Shown: positions 45,871 to 55,689 of the stretch, in pieces
Layout: each line of letters starts with the position of its first letter
Numbering within the stretch: position 1 is the stretch's first letter
Origin: Pseudomonas sp. MH9.2
GTDB lineage: Bacteria > Pseudomonadota > Gammaproteobacteria > Pseudomonadales > Pseudomonadaceae
Reading direction: 5' to 3'
NCBI RefSeq assembly: GCF_034353875.1
Contig: NZ_CP133784.1
Span: 5,520,025 to 5,584,024, forward strand
DNA: 64,000 nt
Notes under the pieces: generated by a model
Database searches by the model: none
Seen by the model: the letters and a program-made list of their open reading frames with translations, nothing else
Told to the model about the DNA's origin: nothing
Made by a program: the position numbers and the translations under genes

Positions 45871-47091
45871 ATGAACGCGTTGTCAGCCCTTGCTCCAGAA
45901 GTGCGGCAGTACCTGCTCGTCACGGGTAATTACTGGGCCTTCACCCTCACCGATGGTGCGTTGCGCATGTTGGTGGTACTGCACTTTCACGCATTGGGCT
46001 ACAGCCCGCTTCAGATTGCGGCGCTGTTTTTGTTTTATGAGTTCTTTGGCGTGGTCACCAACCTCGTGGGTGGCTACCTTGGGGCCCGCTTGGGCCTGAA
46101 CCGGACCATGAATATTGGTTTGGCCATTCAGGTCGTGGCACTGCTGATGCTGACAGTGCCCTCGGTCTGGCTGACGATTCCTTGGGTAATGGGCGCCCAG
46201 GCGTTGTCGGGGATCGCCAAAGATCTGAACAAGATGAGTGCCAAAAGCTCGATCAAGCTGCTGGTGCCCGATGGACAACAACGCAAGCTGTACCAGTGGA
46301 TCGCGATCCTAACCGGCTCGAAAAATGCGCTCAAGGGCGTCGGTTTCTTTCTGGGCGGTGCACTGCTGGCTGCCATCGGATTCAAGGGCGCCGTGCTGGC
46401 CATGGCCATCGTATTGGGGCTGATCTGGATCAGCAGTCTGATCTTGCTCAAGAAGGACCTGGGCAAAGCCAAAGCCAAACCCAAGTTCCGGGAGATCCTT
46501 TCCAAGAGCCGTGCGATCAACATCCTGTCGGCAGCACGGATGTTTTTGTTTGGCGCTCGGGATGTCTGGTTTGTCGTCGCATTGCCGGTCTATCTCAGTA
46601 CAGCCTTTGGCTGGGACGTCTGGAAAGTCGGTGGTTTTCTTGCTGCGTGGGTGATCGGCTACGGCATAGTGCAGTCGTTCGCGCCCAGCATTACGGGCAA
46701 GAAAAACGGGCGTGTGCCTGATGGTCGAGCGGCTTTTCTCTGGGCACTTCCGCTGGCGCTTCTGCCAGGGGCTATTGCCTTGGGGTTGAACACTGGGTTG
46801 TCCGAGCACGTCGTTCTCTTGGGTGGGCTGATGGTCTTTGGCGTCCTGTTCGCCGTGAACTCATCGCTGCACAGTTACCTGATCGTCTCCTACGCCAAGG
46901 AAGACGGCGTCTCACTGGATGTAGGTTTTTACTACATGTCCAACGCGATGGGCCGGTTGATCGGCACCGTGCTCTCCGGATGGATTTACCAGATGTACGG
47001 GTTGAGTGCGTGCTTGTGGATATCGAGCGCTTTTGTGTTGCTCGCCGCGCTGATTTCCATTGCTTTGCCCAGGCATGCCACGGCGATATGA
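45871..47091 (+). CDS. arsJ: ArsJ, organoarsenical (1-arseno-3-phosphoglycerate) efflux MFS permease
   Basis: 406 aa, about twelve membrane helices. Distinctive ArsJ segments are NYWAFTLTDGALRMLVVLHFH, GVVTNLVGGYLGARLG, GIAKDLNKMSAKSSIKLL and FLFGARDVWFVVALPVYL. With the preceding GAPDH it gives arsenate resistance. Last gene of the ars operon; its stop is 22 bp from the end of the convergent aioA. Confidence 0.92.
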   Translation: MNALSALAPEVRQYLLVTGNYWAFTLTDGALRMLVVLHFHALGYSPLQIAALFLFYEFFGVVTNLVGGYLGARLGLNRTMNIGLAIQVVALLMLTVPSVWLTIPWVMGAQALSGIAKDLNKMSAKSSIKLLVPDGQQRKLYQWIAILTGSKNALKGVGFFLGGALLAAIGFKGAVLAMAIVLGLIWISSLILLKKDLGKAKAKPKFREILSKSRAINILSAARMFLFGARDVWFVVALPVYLSTAFGWDVWKVGGFLAAWVIGYGIVQSFAPSITGKKNGRVPDGRAAFLWALPLALLPGAIALGLNTGLSEHVVLLGGLMVFGVLFAVNSSLHSYLIVSYAKEDGVSLDVGFYYMSNAMGRLIGTVLSGWIYQMYGLSACLWISSAFVLLAALISIALPRHATAI

Positions 47092-47113
47092 AGCACTGCC
47101 TGGACAATCGTCA

Positions 47114-49597
47114 TTACGTCATGAATCTGCGCGACTTGAAGCTGATCGTCTCTTTAAACGCCTCCACTTTCCCGATACGACGGATATTTGCCCATGTCCC
47201 TTTGTAATAGGGCACTACGTTTCGGTCGGTCCATGCCGTGGTTAAATCGCCCATAACACCGTTGAAGTGGCCGAACTGCATAAAGGTCTGATTCCGCTTT
47301 ATATCAGGCTCCAGGTAGGCCAGCGCGTAAGACGAGCCGTAGTCGTTAAATACTTCAACCACGTCCCCGGATGCAATCGCCAAGGATTTTGCATCGTCGG
47401 GGTTGATTTCCAGATACGCCATGGGTACGCGCGCCTTCACGAACTCGTTGTATTGGTCGTGATAGAGCGTTTGCCACACCTCATTGATACGTCCATTGTT
47501 GATCCAGAACTTATATTTCTCCTTCTGCTCCGCGACCGGTTTTGGCAGCCCAGGCCACGTTGCTGGCTTGAACTCGGCTTTACCGTCCGGCGTGTCGAAC
47601 GTGTAGTCGGTGTAGAGCATTTCGGTGCCGATCAGTTTGCCATCCCGGTACTCCTTGACGGGTAGCTGGACTCCATTGTTACCCATCGCAATCAGTCGCT
47701 CGTAGGTGACAAGATTGCCTGTGTTACCGCCCTGACTATCGATAGGGCCGACGCCCGGCTGACCGGCCATACGAAAGCCGTCATTGAAAGCATCTTCCTC
47801 TGTTTTCCAGTCGAAGCCCGCAAATCGCGCCGCCATGTCCTGCTTTCCTTCGGCGCTATACATCTGCCGAAGGGTGTTGGCGATAGCGGCCGCAATCAGG
47901 CAATCGGCTTTCGCTGAACCGGGGGGATCCATGAACTTTTGCGACAGACGCATCCTCCGCTCTCCATTCATCGAGGTGAGATTTATCTCGCCCGGATGAG
48001 CTGCTGGCAGCATCACATGCGCGGCTTCTGCCAGCTTGGTGGGATAGAGGTTGATATTGGCTAAAAAGAGACCGCCTTTATTTTTCACCGCATCGTAGAT
48101 CGCGTCCACCCTCTGCGCGGTTGAGCCGCCGCGCACCGTCGCCATGGCCTCCCTAACAATATTGGCGCGCTTCAGAATGACGGTACGGTGTTGCTCTGCA
48201 TTGAGGGTGGTCTGGAATGGATTGGCCCCCCATGCCGTGTACATCATGCCCTTGCCATTGATGATCTCCTGATCCACATAGATCTTGGTGGTGCCTGGAT
48301 AAGGGGGGCGCGTGTAACCTTCCTGGTGGCCGCCCATGCGCACCACCCCGGTACCCCGACGTCCTACGTTATGAGTCGCAAGTACCAAGTCGACCAAGGC
48401 AGACTGGATCAGGTAGTTGTCATTGCCCCAGATGATTCCTTTTTCGTAGGCGTGCATGGTGTGTGGCCGGTGGCCAGAAGCTTTGGGCTTGTAGGCCCAT
48501 TCGGCTGCAAGCTTGAGCTTGTCCGCCGAAACACCGGTGATACGGCTGGTTTCCTCAATCGATAACCTATTGGCTTGAAGCGTCTGGTCAAACCCTTTGG
48601 TATGGGCCGAGATAAACTCCTGGTCATGCCATTTTTGTTCAACCACGTAGGTCAACAGACCGTTGAATAAAGCGATATCCGTTCCCGGTTCGATATCCAG
48701 GTGAAGGACGTTGTCCTTGCCTGCCGCTTGCTCGGCCACAGCGATAGTAGGCGTCCTGCGCGGGTCAACAAAAATCACTTTCGCCGGGGCAACGGTTTCC
48801 CCAGGAAAACGCTGTTTGCGTTTGATGACGGTCTGCCCCTGTAAATTGGGGAGCCAGTGGGCCAGGAAGTAGTTGGTTTGGGTCTCGTATGAATTGCAGC
48901 CGATGGCCATAATAACGTCAGCCAGCTCGGCGTCTTCATAGCTGTTATTGAGTTCACCAATGCCCATCTCGCGTGTGGCGTGGCACTCGGAGTTATAAGC
49001 AGGGCGGTTGTGGATACGTACCAGCGGTGTCTTCAGCGCCGTGAACATCAACTTGCCGGTGCCCCAGGTATTCTCAAATCCTCCTCCGGCGCCTCCGTGG
49101 TCGAAGCAGTCAAAGGCGAGGGCGGCTGGCCCGTCATTATCAAGAATCTTCTTGGTAACGCCCGCATAAAGTGCCAGCGCATCATCCCAGCTGGTGTCTA
49201 GCCACTGGTCAGCCACATAAATCCGTGGGCTGCGCAGACGCTCCTTGCCCACACCGTCGGAGTTATACATGACCTTGGCCAGTTGACCGCCTCGCGTGGA
49301 CGAGAGCCCTTTATTAACGTCGCACTGCTTGTCGGGCACAATCATGAGGTTGTAACGCTTGCCGTCTTTGTCAGTGATCGTGTTCTGCATCGCAGGGGTC
49401 ATGATCACAGCCAGAGGAGGTAGCTGTTTACGAAAGTCGAGCCCTAACGCATTTTCATCGGGTGCCCGTCCACCTTCCAGGTTCTCTGGCCATTTGTAGA
49501 CGTGGTAGCCACAACCCACGATGCAGAAGTGACAGGCAAGGTTGGTTTTCTGGGCCTCTGGAGGGGGGAGCGCCATCCGATCTTTATTGGTTGCCAT
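47114..49597 (-). CDS. aioA: Arsenite oxidase large subunit (molybdopterin)
   Basis: 827-aa molybdopterin enzyme of the DMSO reductase superfamily, oxidising arsenite to arsenate in the periplasm. The 3Fe-4S site is [15 protein letters not shown], with three cysteines and no fourth ligand, as in AioA. Further blocks are [57 protein letters not shown] and [23 protein letters not shown]. No signal peptide: export depends on the Tat signal of AioB. Gene order aioB-aioA with a 13-bp gap. No aioX/aioS/aioR or cytochrome c gene is adjacent. Confidence 0.95.
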   Translation of the reverse strand: MATNKDRMALPPPEAQKTNLACHFCIVGCGYHVYKWPENLEGGRAPDENALGLDFRKQLPPLAVIMTPAMQNTITDKDGKRYNLMIVPDKQCDVNKGLSSTRGGQLAKVMYNSDGVGKERLRSPRIYVADQWLDTSWDDALALYAGVTKKILDNDGPAALAFDCFDHGGAGGGFENTWGTGKLMFTALKTPLVRIHNRPAYNSECHATREMGIGELNNSYEDAELADVIMAIGCNSYETQTNYFLAHWLPNLQGQTVIKRKQRFPGETVAPAKVIFVDPRRTPTIAVAEQAAGKDNVLHLDIEPGTDIALFNGLLTYVVEQKWHDQEFISAHTKGFDQTLQANRLSIEETSRITGVSADKLKLAAEWAYKPKASGHRPHTMHAYEKGIIWGNDNYLIQSALVDLVLATHNVGRRGTGVVRMGGHQEGYTRPPYPGTTKIYVDQEIINGKGMMYTAWGANPFQTTLNAEQHRTVILKRANIVREAMATVRGGSTAQRVDAIYDAVKNKGGLFLANINLYPTKLAEAAHVMLPAAHPGEINLTSMNGERRMRLSQKFMDPPGSAKADCLIAAAIANTLRQMYSAEGKQDMAARFAGFDWKTEEDAFNDGFRMAGQPGVGPIDSQGGNTGNLVTYERLIAMGNNGVQLPVKEYRDGKLIGTEMLYTDYTFDTPDGKAEFKPATWPGLPKPVAEQKEKYKFWINNGRINEVWQTLYHDQYNEFVKARVPMAYLEINPDDAKSLAIASGDVVEVFNDYGSSYALAYLEPDIKRNQTFMQFGHFNGVMGDLTTAWTDRNVVPYYKGTWANIRRIGKVEAFKETISFKSRRFMT

Positions 49598-49610
49598 TTT
49601 AAGCCTCTTA

Positions 49611-50135
49611 TCAAAGGAGGTTGGACTGACGCCCGTAGATCAACCCTTCGACGGCCACTGCACGTACCGAATCGTCATTGGAGTTGTATTCGAGCACTAT
49701 GCTGGGCAGATTCTCGGTCGCCTGGCCGGAAACCATTTGACCCGTATTTTCAGGATCGAAAATGCTGAAATGGCACGGGCATTTAAACACCCGCGGCCCT
49801 GCGTCATAGGTGACCGGGCACCCCATGTGCGTGCATAGCGTGCTGTAGGCAACGATGTCGCGCTCCGGGCCAATGCCACCCGGAACGGGAGCGCCCATCT
49901 TGATCAATGCGCAAGGTGAGGAGGCATCGGGATAGAAAAACGAGACAGGGGTGTTGACCTGTAATTTCTGCGCGTTGATGATCGCTTTCATTGGGTAGGG
50001 AAGGTTGACCCGCCCTATCACCTGCGGCTCAGGCGTGGTTGCCGCCGCTTGGGTAAAATGGGGTACTCCGATGACTGCGCCCGCAGCAATCCCGCCTCCA
50101 ACCTTCAAGAAGACTCTTCTGGAAATCGATATCAT
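49611..50135 (-). CDS. aioB: Arsenite oxidase small subunit (Rieske)
   Basis: 174-aa Rieske protein. Twin-arginine signal [22 protein letters not shown] at the N-terminus; the 2Fe-2S ligands lie in CTHMGCP and CPCHFS. Electrons from the AioA molybdenum centre pass through this subunit. The frame opens at 50216; ATG 50135 after GGAGGCAGAG is preferred. First gene of aioBA. The 282 bp between this gene and the ATP-grasp gene show no clear sigma-54 promoter of the AioR-dependent type. Confidence 0.94.
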   Translation of the reverse strand: MISISRRVFLKVGGGIAAGAVIGVPHFTQAAATTPEPQVIGRVNLPYPMKAIINAQKLQVNTPVSFFYPDASSPCALIKMGAPVPGGIGPERDIVAYSTLCTHMGCPVTYDAGPRVFKCPCHFSIFDPENTGQMVSGQATENLPSIVLEYNSNDDSVRAVAVEGLIYGRQSNLL

Positions 50136-50417
50136 CTCTGCCTCCGCATGACGCTTGCGATGCAGTTGACTTCGTCTGTGTCGTAAGCGGATTTTTATTT
50201 TTGCCCCAGTCAGCATAGGATAAAAAAACGATTGTTGCGCTGCCCGTAAAAGCAGCCAATTGACGCTCCTATGTCAACCGATGCGCCCCGATTCATTCAA
50301 ATCGGCCACAGCCAGAGGGTACAAGTCGCTGCATGTGCTGTTCGACGGCGTTCTCGACCACATCGATTTACCGGAGGTGCGTCAATTTTTGACGACCCAA
50401 TCAAGCGTCTGCGATGC

Positions 50418-51779
50418 TTAGGCCTCTGGCGCGGGCCCTGGATATACGGGGGCGAAACCGCCGCCCAACGTCCGGAAGTTGGTGGTCTGGCCTTGATACA
50501 GGCGCGCCGCCACCCACTGCACCACGCCGTTGTAGGCATAGTCGCGCACGTCAAATTTCAGCACGTGAGCCGGAATCGTGGCCGACAGGGTCCGCAGTCC
50601 AGGGAGAACCAGGGCTTGGGCCACGTAATCGGCAGCAAGAATTTCCTGCCACACCCGCTGGGTTAGCTTGTCGCCGCGATAGGCGGCGCGACTCCCGAAT
50701 CCTGCACAAGGCTTGAAGAACAGCCGTCGACGCTCGCGCCACAGGCGTTCGGCACTTTCCGGGGTCACCACCTCAGTATGTGGAATGCTGGCGAGTAGCA
50801 GGTTTTGGGTGGCTTGCGGCAGGCCCGACGCCTGCAACCATTGGGCATCGCAGAGCAAAGCCAGGTTACGTTTGTCCGCGTACAAGGCATGGGCTTGTGG
50901 GTGAGGCGTGAGCAGCGTGGCACGTTCAAGGTAAGCTTGACGCAACGTCGCATTGGCGGGCGCATCGAGAGCAAAGTCGGTCAGGCGGTTATAGACAATA
51001 TCGATGACCAACTCGTTATGCCGAAGTGCACCACCTCTCAGACTTAGCTCGGAGGGATCGACTATCACCGCTTCCAATCCATGGCGCTGGAACAGTTGCT
51101 GGAACAGCAAAAATTCGGGGTATAGATACTGCTGCTCGGGAGCATCGTCGACAATCGCAATGCTGCGCAGCGGCCTATCCAGCCCGTGCAGCGCCCACTC
51201 ATGGCGAAACATCTCGATTATTCCTGCCTCAAGCGTCTCGGCCCTGCCCGAGGGTGGCAGCAATTGCTCTATGGCCGGGCAACACGCGTGTTGCGCTCGC
51301 GCCAGCGCTGCATTGAGCATGGCCCCACCTGCATTGGTGTTGATCTCGATCAGGCCGAAACCACCCTCAGTGACATGGAAGTCATAACCGAAGAACACTC
51401 CCTTGGCCCCACCAAGATCATGTCGCGCAATAGTGGGCGAACGAGCCAGCACTTCCTCGCGGTAAGCCGGGAGCGCGATGACCGACTCGACAGCCCGCAC
51501 GACCTGCGCCATGCGCTCCAAATGGGCCGGGTTGATAAAGACTGGATGCCCGGCGAACAGATAAGGGCAACGTTGCTGTACCAGCTCGAACAGGCCGGGT
51601 TGACCGAGCGTCGACTCCAACGCTTCACGCAGTGCCTTGGTGTCCAGGCTGATGCAGAAGCACTGACTGTTGAGGGTCTCTATCGAGATTCCGGCCAGGG
51701 ACGCAGCGGCGGCGGCCGTCGACAGGAAGGACGTATCGTGATCGAACAAGGGCATAACTGGCATGACTGGCTTAGGCAT
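50418..51779 (-). CDS. ATP-grasp-fold protein, unknown substrate
   Basis: 453-aa soluble protein. The features fit a circularly arranged ATP-grasp ligase: AKGVFFGYDFHVTEGGFGLIEINTNAGGAML early, and a C-terminal RRLFFKPCAGFGSRAAYRGDKLTQRVWQEIL with the KP lysine and a nucleotide loop, then FDVRDYAYNGVVQWVAARLYQGQTTNFRTLGGG. It resembles glutathionylspermidine-synthase or peptide-ligase-like proteins but no specific activity can be named. GGAGACGAAG precedes the ATG. It stands alone inside the arsenic island; a role in thiol chemistry is only a guess. Confidence 0.7.
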   Translation of the reverse strand: MPKPVMPVMPLFDHDTSFLSTAAAAASLAGISIETLNSQCFCISLDTKALREALESTLGQPGLFELVQQRCPYLFAGHPVFINPAHLERMAQVVRAVESVIALPAYREEVLARSPTIARHDLGGAKGVFFGYDFHVTEGGFGLIEINTNAGGAMLNAALARAQHACCPAIEQLLPPSGRAETLEAGIIEMFRHEWALHGLDRPLRSIAIVDDAPEQQYLYPEFLLFQQLFQRHGLEAVIVDPSELSLRGGALRHNELVIDIVYNRLTDFALDAPANATLRQAYLERATLLTPHPQAHALYADKRNLALLCDAQWLQASGLPQATQNLLLASIPHTEVVTPESAERLWRERRRLFFKPCAGFGSRAAYRGDKLTQRVWQEILAADYVAQALVLPGLRTLSATIPAHVLKFDVRDYAYNGVVQWVAARLYQGQTTNFRTLGGGFAPVYPGPAPEA

Positions 51780-51910
51780 CTTCGTCTCCGCATGGGCCCA
51801 TGCGCCAATCGAACCGGGTCTCTTACCCTGAGTCGACAGCGCCTGAGAGGTCGAGAGTCAGGCGGCTCGTCGCTGAGATTGGCGGTGTATATCGATGATG
51901 TCGTCCCGGT

Positions 51911-52147
51911 CTAGGCGCTAAGCCACAGCTCGACCTTATCTCGGCTCGGGATGCCACCGGAATGAACGACCTTGCCATCAATGACGACGCTGGGTGTCGA
52001 CATAACCCCATAGCTCATGATGTCACGCAGCTCTTCCACTTTTTCCAGCTTCACAGGTACGCCTTTAGCGTTAGCGACTTGCTCGATGATGGCTATCGTC
52101 GACTTACAGTTGGAACAGCCGGTACCTAGTACTTTGATGTCTTTCAT
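51911..52147 (-). CDS. Thioredoxin-like CxxC protein beside ArsP
   Basis: 78-aa protein of the redox-active disulfide (glutaredoxin-like, TM0996-type) family. MKDIKVLGTGCSNCKSTI has the CxxC, and GVMSTPSVVIDGKVVHSGGIPSRDKVE is the cis-proline half. A longer frame continues upstream to 52525 but is the shadow of arsP. It lies 20 bp after the arsP stop and the two genes are often paired, suggesting it handles a thiol or metalloid substrate. Confidence 0.85.
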   Translation of the reverse strand: MKDIKVLGTGCSNCKSTIAIIEQVANAKGVPVKLEKVEELRDIMSYGVMSTPSVVIDGKVVHSGGIPSRDKVELWLSA

Positions 52148-52167
52148 AAAAACCTCAACGGGTGGAT

Positions 52168-53205
52168 TTACAGAGTTAAGTTGAAGACATAGCCAACGAT
52201 GAGAATGCCAACGGCCACGACACCAATAAATGTGGCTATCAAGCGAACCTTCAACACCTTGCGCAAAATCACCATCTCTGGGAGGGAGAGCGCAATGACA
52301 CTCATCATGAAGGCCAGGACGGTGCCCAGCGCCGCACCTTTCGCGAGTAGCGCCTGCACAATAGGAATGATCCCCGCCGCATTTGTATACATTGGTATGC
52401 CTATCAGCACCGCGAGCGGGACAGACCACCACGCTTCTTTGCCCATGAAGCTGGCCATGAAGTCTTCCGGCACATACCCATGAATACCTGCGCCAATAGC
52501 GATACCGGCAAGGATGTAAGGCCATACTTTCCCGACGATTTCGCGCACGCTGCCAAACCCGGCATTTATCCGCTCATGCAGCGGCATGCTCGTGTCCCCA
52601 GCGGTTGCGTGGACCTTGGGCATGTCACGAACCCAGTCCTCTAGATAGGCCTCCATTTTCAAGCGCCCAATGACCCAGCCCGCAACAATCGCAATAAACA
52701 AACCCAGACTCAGGTACAGCAGTGCAACTTTCCAGCCGAACAAGCCAAGCAGCAAGGTCAACGCGACCTCATTCACCATGGGGGCGGAAATCAGAAATGA
52801 GAAGGTCACCCCTAATGGCACGCCTGCCTGAACAAAACCTATAAACAGAGGCACAGCAGAGCAGGAACAAAACGGGGTAAACACACCCAGAGACGCCGCC
52901 ATGACATTGGCCATGCCCTCGCTTCGACCCGCCAACATTGCGCGGGTGCGTTCAGGTGTGAAGTGGGAGTTGATCATGCCCATCAAAAACACGATGCCGG
53001 TCAGCAGCATCAGCACCTTGGGCGTGTCATAGAGAAAAAACTGTAATGCGCCCCCCAAGTGGCTGTCACGATCAACGGGCAGCGCTGCGACCAAAGCCTC
53101 CGACACTGGAATCAGGGCCTCATACAAACCGAACCAAACAAGCACTGCCACTACCAGAAAAAGGCGGGGGTTACGCTGCGGCCAGCGCACAATCATTTCA
53201 TTCAT
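52168..53205 (-). CDS. arsP: ArsP-type permease (DUF318/PF03773)
   Basis: 345 aa, about eight hydrophobic segments. The family signature is FTPFCSCSAVPLFIGFVQAGVPLGVTFSFLISAPMVNEVA, containing the paired cysteines typical of ArsP; GIPMYTNAAGIIPIVQALLAKG is the second repeat. ArsP proteins export trivalent organoarsenicals. Three starts are possible (53241, 53205, 53196); 53205 avoids most of the arsO overlap. Flanked by arsO and the CxxC protein, forming an arsO-arsP-trx operon. Confidence 0.85.
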   Translation of the reverse strand: MNEMIVRWPQRNPRLFLVVAVLVWFGLYEALIPVSEALVAALPVDRDSHLGGALQFFLYDTPKVLMLLTGIVFLMGMINSHFTPERTRAMLAGRSEGMANVMAASLGVFTPFCSCSAVPLFIGFVQAGVPLGVTFSFLISAPMVNEVALTLLLGLFGWKVALLYLSLGLFIAIVAGWVIGRLKMEAYLEDWVRDMPKVHATAGDTSMPLHERINAGFGSVREIVGKVWPYILAGIAIGAGIHGYVPEDFMASFMGKEAWWSVPLAVLIGIPMYTNAAGIIPIVQALLAKGAALGTVLAFMMSVIALSLPEMVILRKVLKVRLIATFIGVVAVGILIVGYVFNLTL

Positions 53206-53237
53206 GTGTAAAAATCTCGACTTGATCTGACACACTA

Positions 53238-54329
53238 TCAAAGTCCATCGCCTGCTCCAGGCAATGGACCGTTCAGGAACGTATCAATTTCGCTGACCGT
53301 GCTGCGCGCTGTCCGTGTCACCCCAATCAAGGTAGCTGAAGCGGCGCCTGTCCACTCGCCGTAACCCACCAGCCACAACCTGGGCTCTCTGATTGAGTGA
53401 GTGCCATCGACATCAACGCGGCCTTCATCGTTGAGGACACCCAGCCGGTCCAGATGATCCAGAGCAGGCTTGAACCCTGTACACCAGATCACTGCGTCTA
53501 CCTCTGATTCTGAACCATCTGCCCAGATAACACCTTTATGGGTAAATCGTTTGAAGGGCCTTACTGTCCCGAGGACGCCACGCTCGCGGGCCTCGACCAC
53601 GGGGGGCACCATGACAATATCTCCCAATCCACCGACCGGCTGTTCGATCACTCGACCTTCCTGCTGAGCCTTCCAGCGTTCAGTTGCACGTTCGAAAAGC
53701 ACCCGGCCATCAACCTCGTAGGCAAGGAAAACAGGCTCCTGTGGTGTCACCCAAACGGTGTCAGCCACTTTAGAAACCTCGGCCAGAATTTGCGCTCCGG
53801 AGTTTCCGCCGCCTACGACCAGTACGGTCTTGCCCGCAAAAGGTTGCGCCTCGACATACTGCGCCGAATGCCGTTGCTGACCCGAAAACCGGGACGCACC
53901 TGGATAGCTCGGTATGAAAGGGTTGCTCAATGTGCCAGTGGCACTCACGACGACTTTCGCATCCCAATACTGGTCACCTGCGTGCACGCGCAGCCCAGTT
54001 TCGCTGCGCTCTACTGCCGTGACTCGGATTGGGCGTTCCACTGGAAATTGGTAGCGCTGCTCGTACTGAGTCAGATAACTGATCACGTGGTCTCGCGTCG
54101 GATAACCATCCTCCACGGGAGGCATCATCCAGCCGGCAATGGAACTCCAGGTCGACGGCGAGAAAAGATGAAGCGAATTCCACCCATGATTCCAAGCGCC
54201 GCCAGGTGTTTTTTCAGCGTCGAGGATCAGAAATGAACGCTTGGTGCGGCGAAGAAAATAGCCGACTGCCAGTGCTGACTGACCGCCGCCGATGATCAAA
54301 ACATCTACCGAATTGGAATGGTTGGACAT
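53238..54329 (-). CDS. arsO: ArsO-type flavin-dependent monooxygenase
   Basis: 363 aa. FAD site [20 protein letters not shown], the NADPH site [17 protein letters not shown], and the C-terminal [12 protein letters not shown] with [13 protein letters not shown]. It is related to trimethylamine and Baeyer-Villiger monooxygenases. In arsenic clusters this kind is named ArsO, an NAD(P)H-dependent flavoprotein of unclear substrate. First gene of the minus-strand arsO-arsP-trx operon; a one-mismatch Anr-type box with a -10 match lies just upstream. Confidence 0.82.
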   Translation of the reverse strand: MSNHSNSVDVLIIGGGQSALAVGYFLRRTKRSFLILDAEKTPGGAWNHGWNSLHLFSPSTWSSIAGWMMPPVEDGYPTRDHVISYLTQYEQRYQFPVERPIRVTAVERSETGLRVHAGDQYWDAKVVVSATGTLSNPFIPSYPGASRFSGQQRHSAQYVEAQPFAGKTVLVVGGGNSGAQILAEVSKVADTVWVTPQEPVFLAYEVDGRVLFERATERWKAQQEGRVIEQPVGGLGDIVMVPPVVEARERGVLGTVRPFKRFTHKGVIWADGSESEVDAVIWCTGFKPALDHLDRLGVLNDEGRVDVDGTHSIREPRLWLVGYGEWTGAASATLIGVTRTARSTVSEIDTFLNGPLPGAGDGL

Positions 54330-54390
54330 GTTGATAAAGGCCTGGGGTCATGAAATTTTTACAAATATATAGGGAGTGAAAAATCTCGTT

Positions 54391-54404
54391 TTGATCTTGA
54401 TCAG
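54391..54404 (-). promoter_or_regulatory. Anr/FNR-type box, one mismatch, for arsO
   Basis: Read on the minus strand CTGATCAAGATCAA has one mismatch to TTGAT-N4-ATCAA. TATATT (54369-54364) on the minus strand is centred 31 bp from the box centre, fitting class II control of arsO. Confidence 0.55.
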
Positions 54405-54569
54405 TCCCCAGTCTGGACAATCAATCTTGACAGCGCTGCGCGGCACGCACGCAACATGGCGGCTTTTGGTCGTGGATAAAACGTTGATGTCACAGGGGTC
54501 TCACAAATCTTTCACACGTGTTTGACCTCGCTGCGACTAATGCTTACTCATGAGCAATTGGAGAGCACC

Positions 54570-55250
54570 ATGAGCGACCCCATCAAACTGAAGTTTTCTG
54601 AAAAGTACGATCAGGAGCAGGTGTCGCAGTATTTTTTGAAACATCAGGATGGGCTTGCTCGCAGGCTGTTTCACCTGCGCAATGAGCACCTCGCGCGCAA
54701 GGCACTTTCCCTGGCCGGTGAGCCGGGACTGGTTCTTGATCTTCCGTGCGGAGCGGGGCGGTTCTGGCCTCTGTTGGCGGAAAAGTCTAATCGAGTCATT
54801 ATCGGTGCGGATCACTCTGCGGACATGATCGAGACCGCATGCAAATCGCAATCGGCGGAGGTGGTCAAGCGAGTACGCGCCTTGCAAATGTCAGCGTTTG
54901 AGATCGACTTGCCCGACAATTCGGTAGACAGCATTTTCTGCATGCGTTTGCTGCACCATATAGGTGAACGACAACACCGCTTGACTGTGCTCAAGGAGTT
55001 CTATCGGGCTACTCGGGAAACACTAATCATTTCCTTGTGGGTGGACGGCAACTTCAAATCCTGGAAGCGTAAACGTCAAGAGGCATGTCGGCGCGCAGGG
55101 GGAGATAAGAGCGATTACCAAAAGCGGTTCGTCATCCCACGGGAAACTGCCGAGCGCGAGTTCAAAGAGGCGGGGTTTCGTATTCAGAAACGCCTCGACT
55201 TTATTCCCTTGTATGACATGTGGAGGGTCTACGTTCTACGCAAGGATTGA
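54570..55250 (+). CDS. Class I SAM-dependent methyltransferase
   Basis: 226 aa. SAM-binding motif VLDLPCGAGRFWPLLAEKSNRVIGADHS pattern (LDLPCGAGRF and the acidic GADHS at the end of the second strand), then FEIDLPDNSVDSIFCMRLLHHIGE, the typical motif II/III. The frame opens at 54522; GGAGAGCACC precedes the ATG at 54570. Substrate unknown; it is not ArsM, as the conserved arsenic-binding cysteines are absent, though it borders the arsenic island. Monocistronic by spacing. Confidence 0.85.
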   Translation: MSDPIKLKFSEKYDQEQVSQYFLKHQDGLARRLFHLRNEHLARKALSLAGEPGLVLDLPCGAGRFWPLLAEKSNRVIIGADHSADMIETACKSQSAEVVKRVRALQMSAFEIDLPDNSVDSIFCMRLLHHIGERQHRLTVLKEFYRATRETLIISLWVDGNFKSWKRKRQEACRRAGGDKSDYQKRFVIPRETAEREFKEAGFRIQKRLDFIPLYDMWRVYVLRKD

Positions 55251-55418
55251 TAAAGTCATCTAGACAACATCGAACTGCGGGCCAAAGCTCACAATTGCGG
55301 TGCATGAATGATCGGTTTGAAAAAAAGTGTGGCCAATTGACATAAATTTCACTCAAATTGAGTTACATTTAGTAGCAATTAAATTATTGCACTCACTTGA
55401 TAGTTATCGGAGATGTAT

Positions 55419-55604
55419 ATGACATCTGCAATTGGAAGTTCGACGAGTACGCCGATCATTAGAACTGCTCCTGTGTCCGCTCAACAGGTCAAAACGGTTG
55501 CCATGGACAGTGACGGCGATCACGACGGTAGCAAAGCAGGCGAAGTAGAGATGCCTAAAGCAACCTCTGGCAGTGTGGGCACGAGAATCAATACCACGGC
55601 ATGA
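55419..55604 (+). CDS. Small Ser/Thr-rich protein with Asp-rich loop
   Basis: 61 aa. N-terminal SAIGSSTSTP stretch, a central DSDGDHDGSKAGE loop reminiscent of a calcium-binding EF-hand but with glycine not in the standard place, and a C-terminal SVGTRINTTA. ATG 55413 is two codons upstream, but CGGAG is too close to it and fits 55419. It has its own AT-rich promoter region and a strong terminator, so it is probably a monocistronic, highly expressed small protein. Function unknown. Confidence 0.65.
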   Translation: MTSAIGSSTSTPIIRTAPVSAQQVKTVAMDSDGDHDGSKAGEVEMPKATSGSVGTRINTTA

Positions 55605-55653
55605 TACCTGACTGACAGATTACGACTATCTGGCATATCAGTCGTTTAAGAAA

Positions 55654-55677
55654 GGGAGCCTAGGCTCCCTTTTTTTT
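55654..55677 (+). terminator. Rho-independent terminator
   Basis: GGGAGCCTAGGCTCCC is a perfect 16-bp palindrome, folding as a GC-rich stem, followed at once by eight T. It ends the small gene at 55419 and lies before the convergent VIT1-type gene; AAA before the stem may allow some activity in the other direction. Confidence 0.9.
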
Positions 55678-55689
55678 GCGCATGAATTA

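Noticed and set aside
50271..50666. Open frame on the plus strand opposite the ATP-grasp gene
   Set aside because: Mostly antisense to a clear gene; product has no recognisable domain and Arg/Gly-rich shadow composition.
51911..52525. Long version of the thioredoxin-like gene with 126 extra N-terminal residues
   Set aside because: The extra part is a shadow of arsP; the ATG at 52147 gives the complete family domain.
54570..55250. ArsM arsenite methyltransferase
   Set aside because: The protein has a general SAM motif but lacks the conserved cysteines of ArsM.
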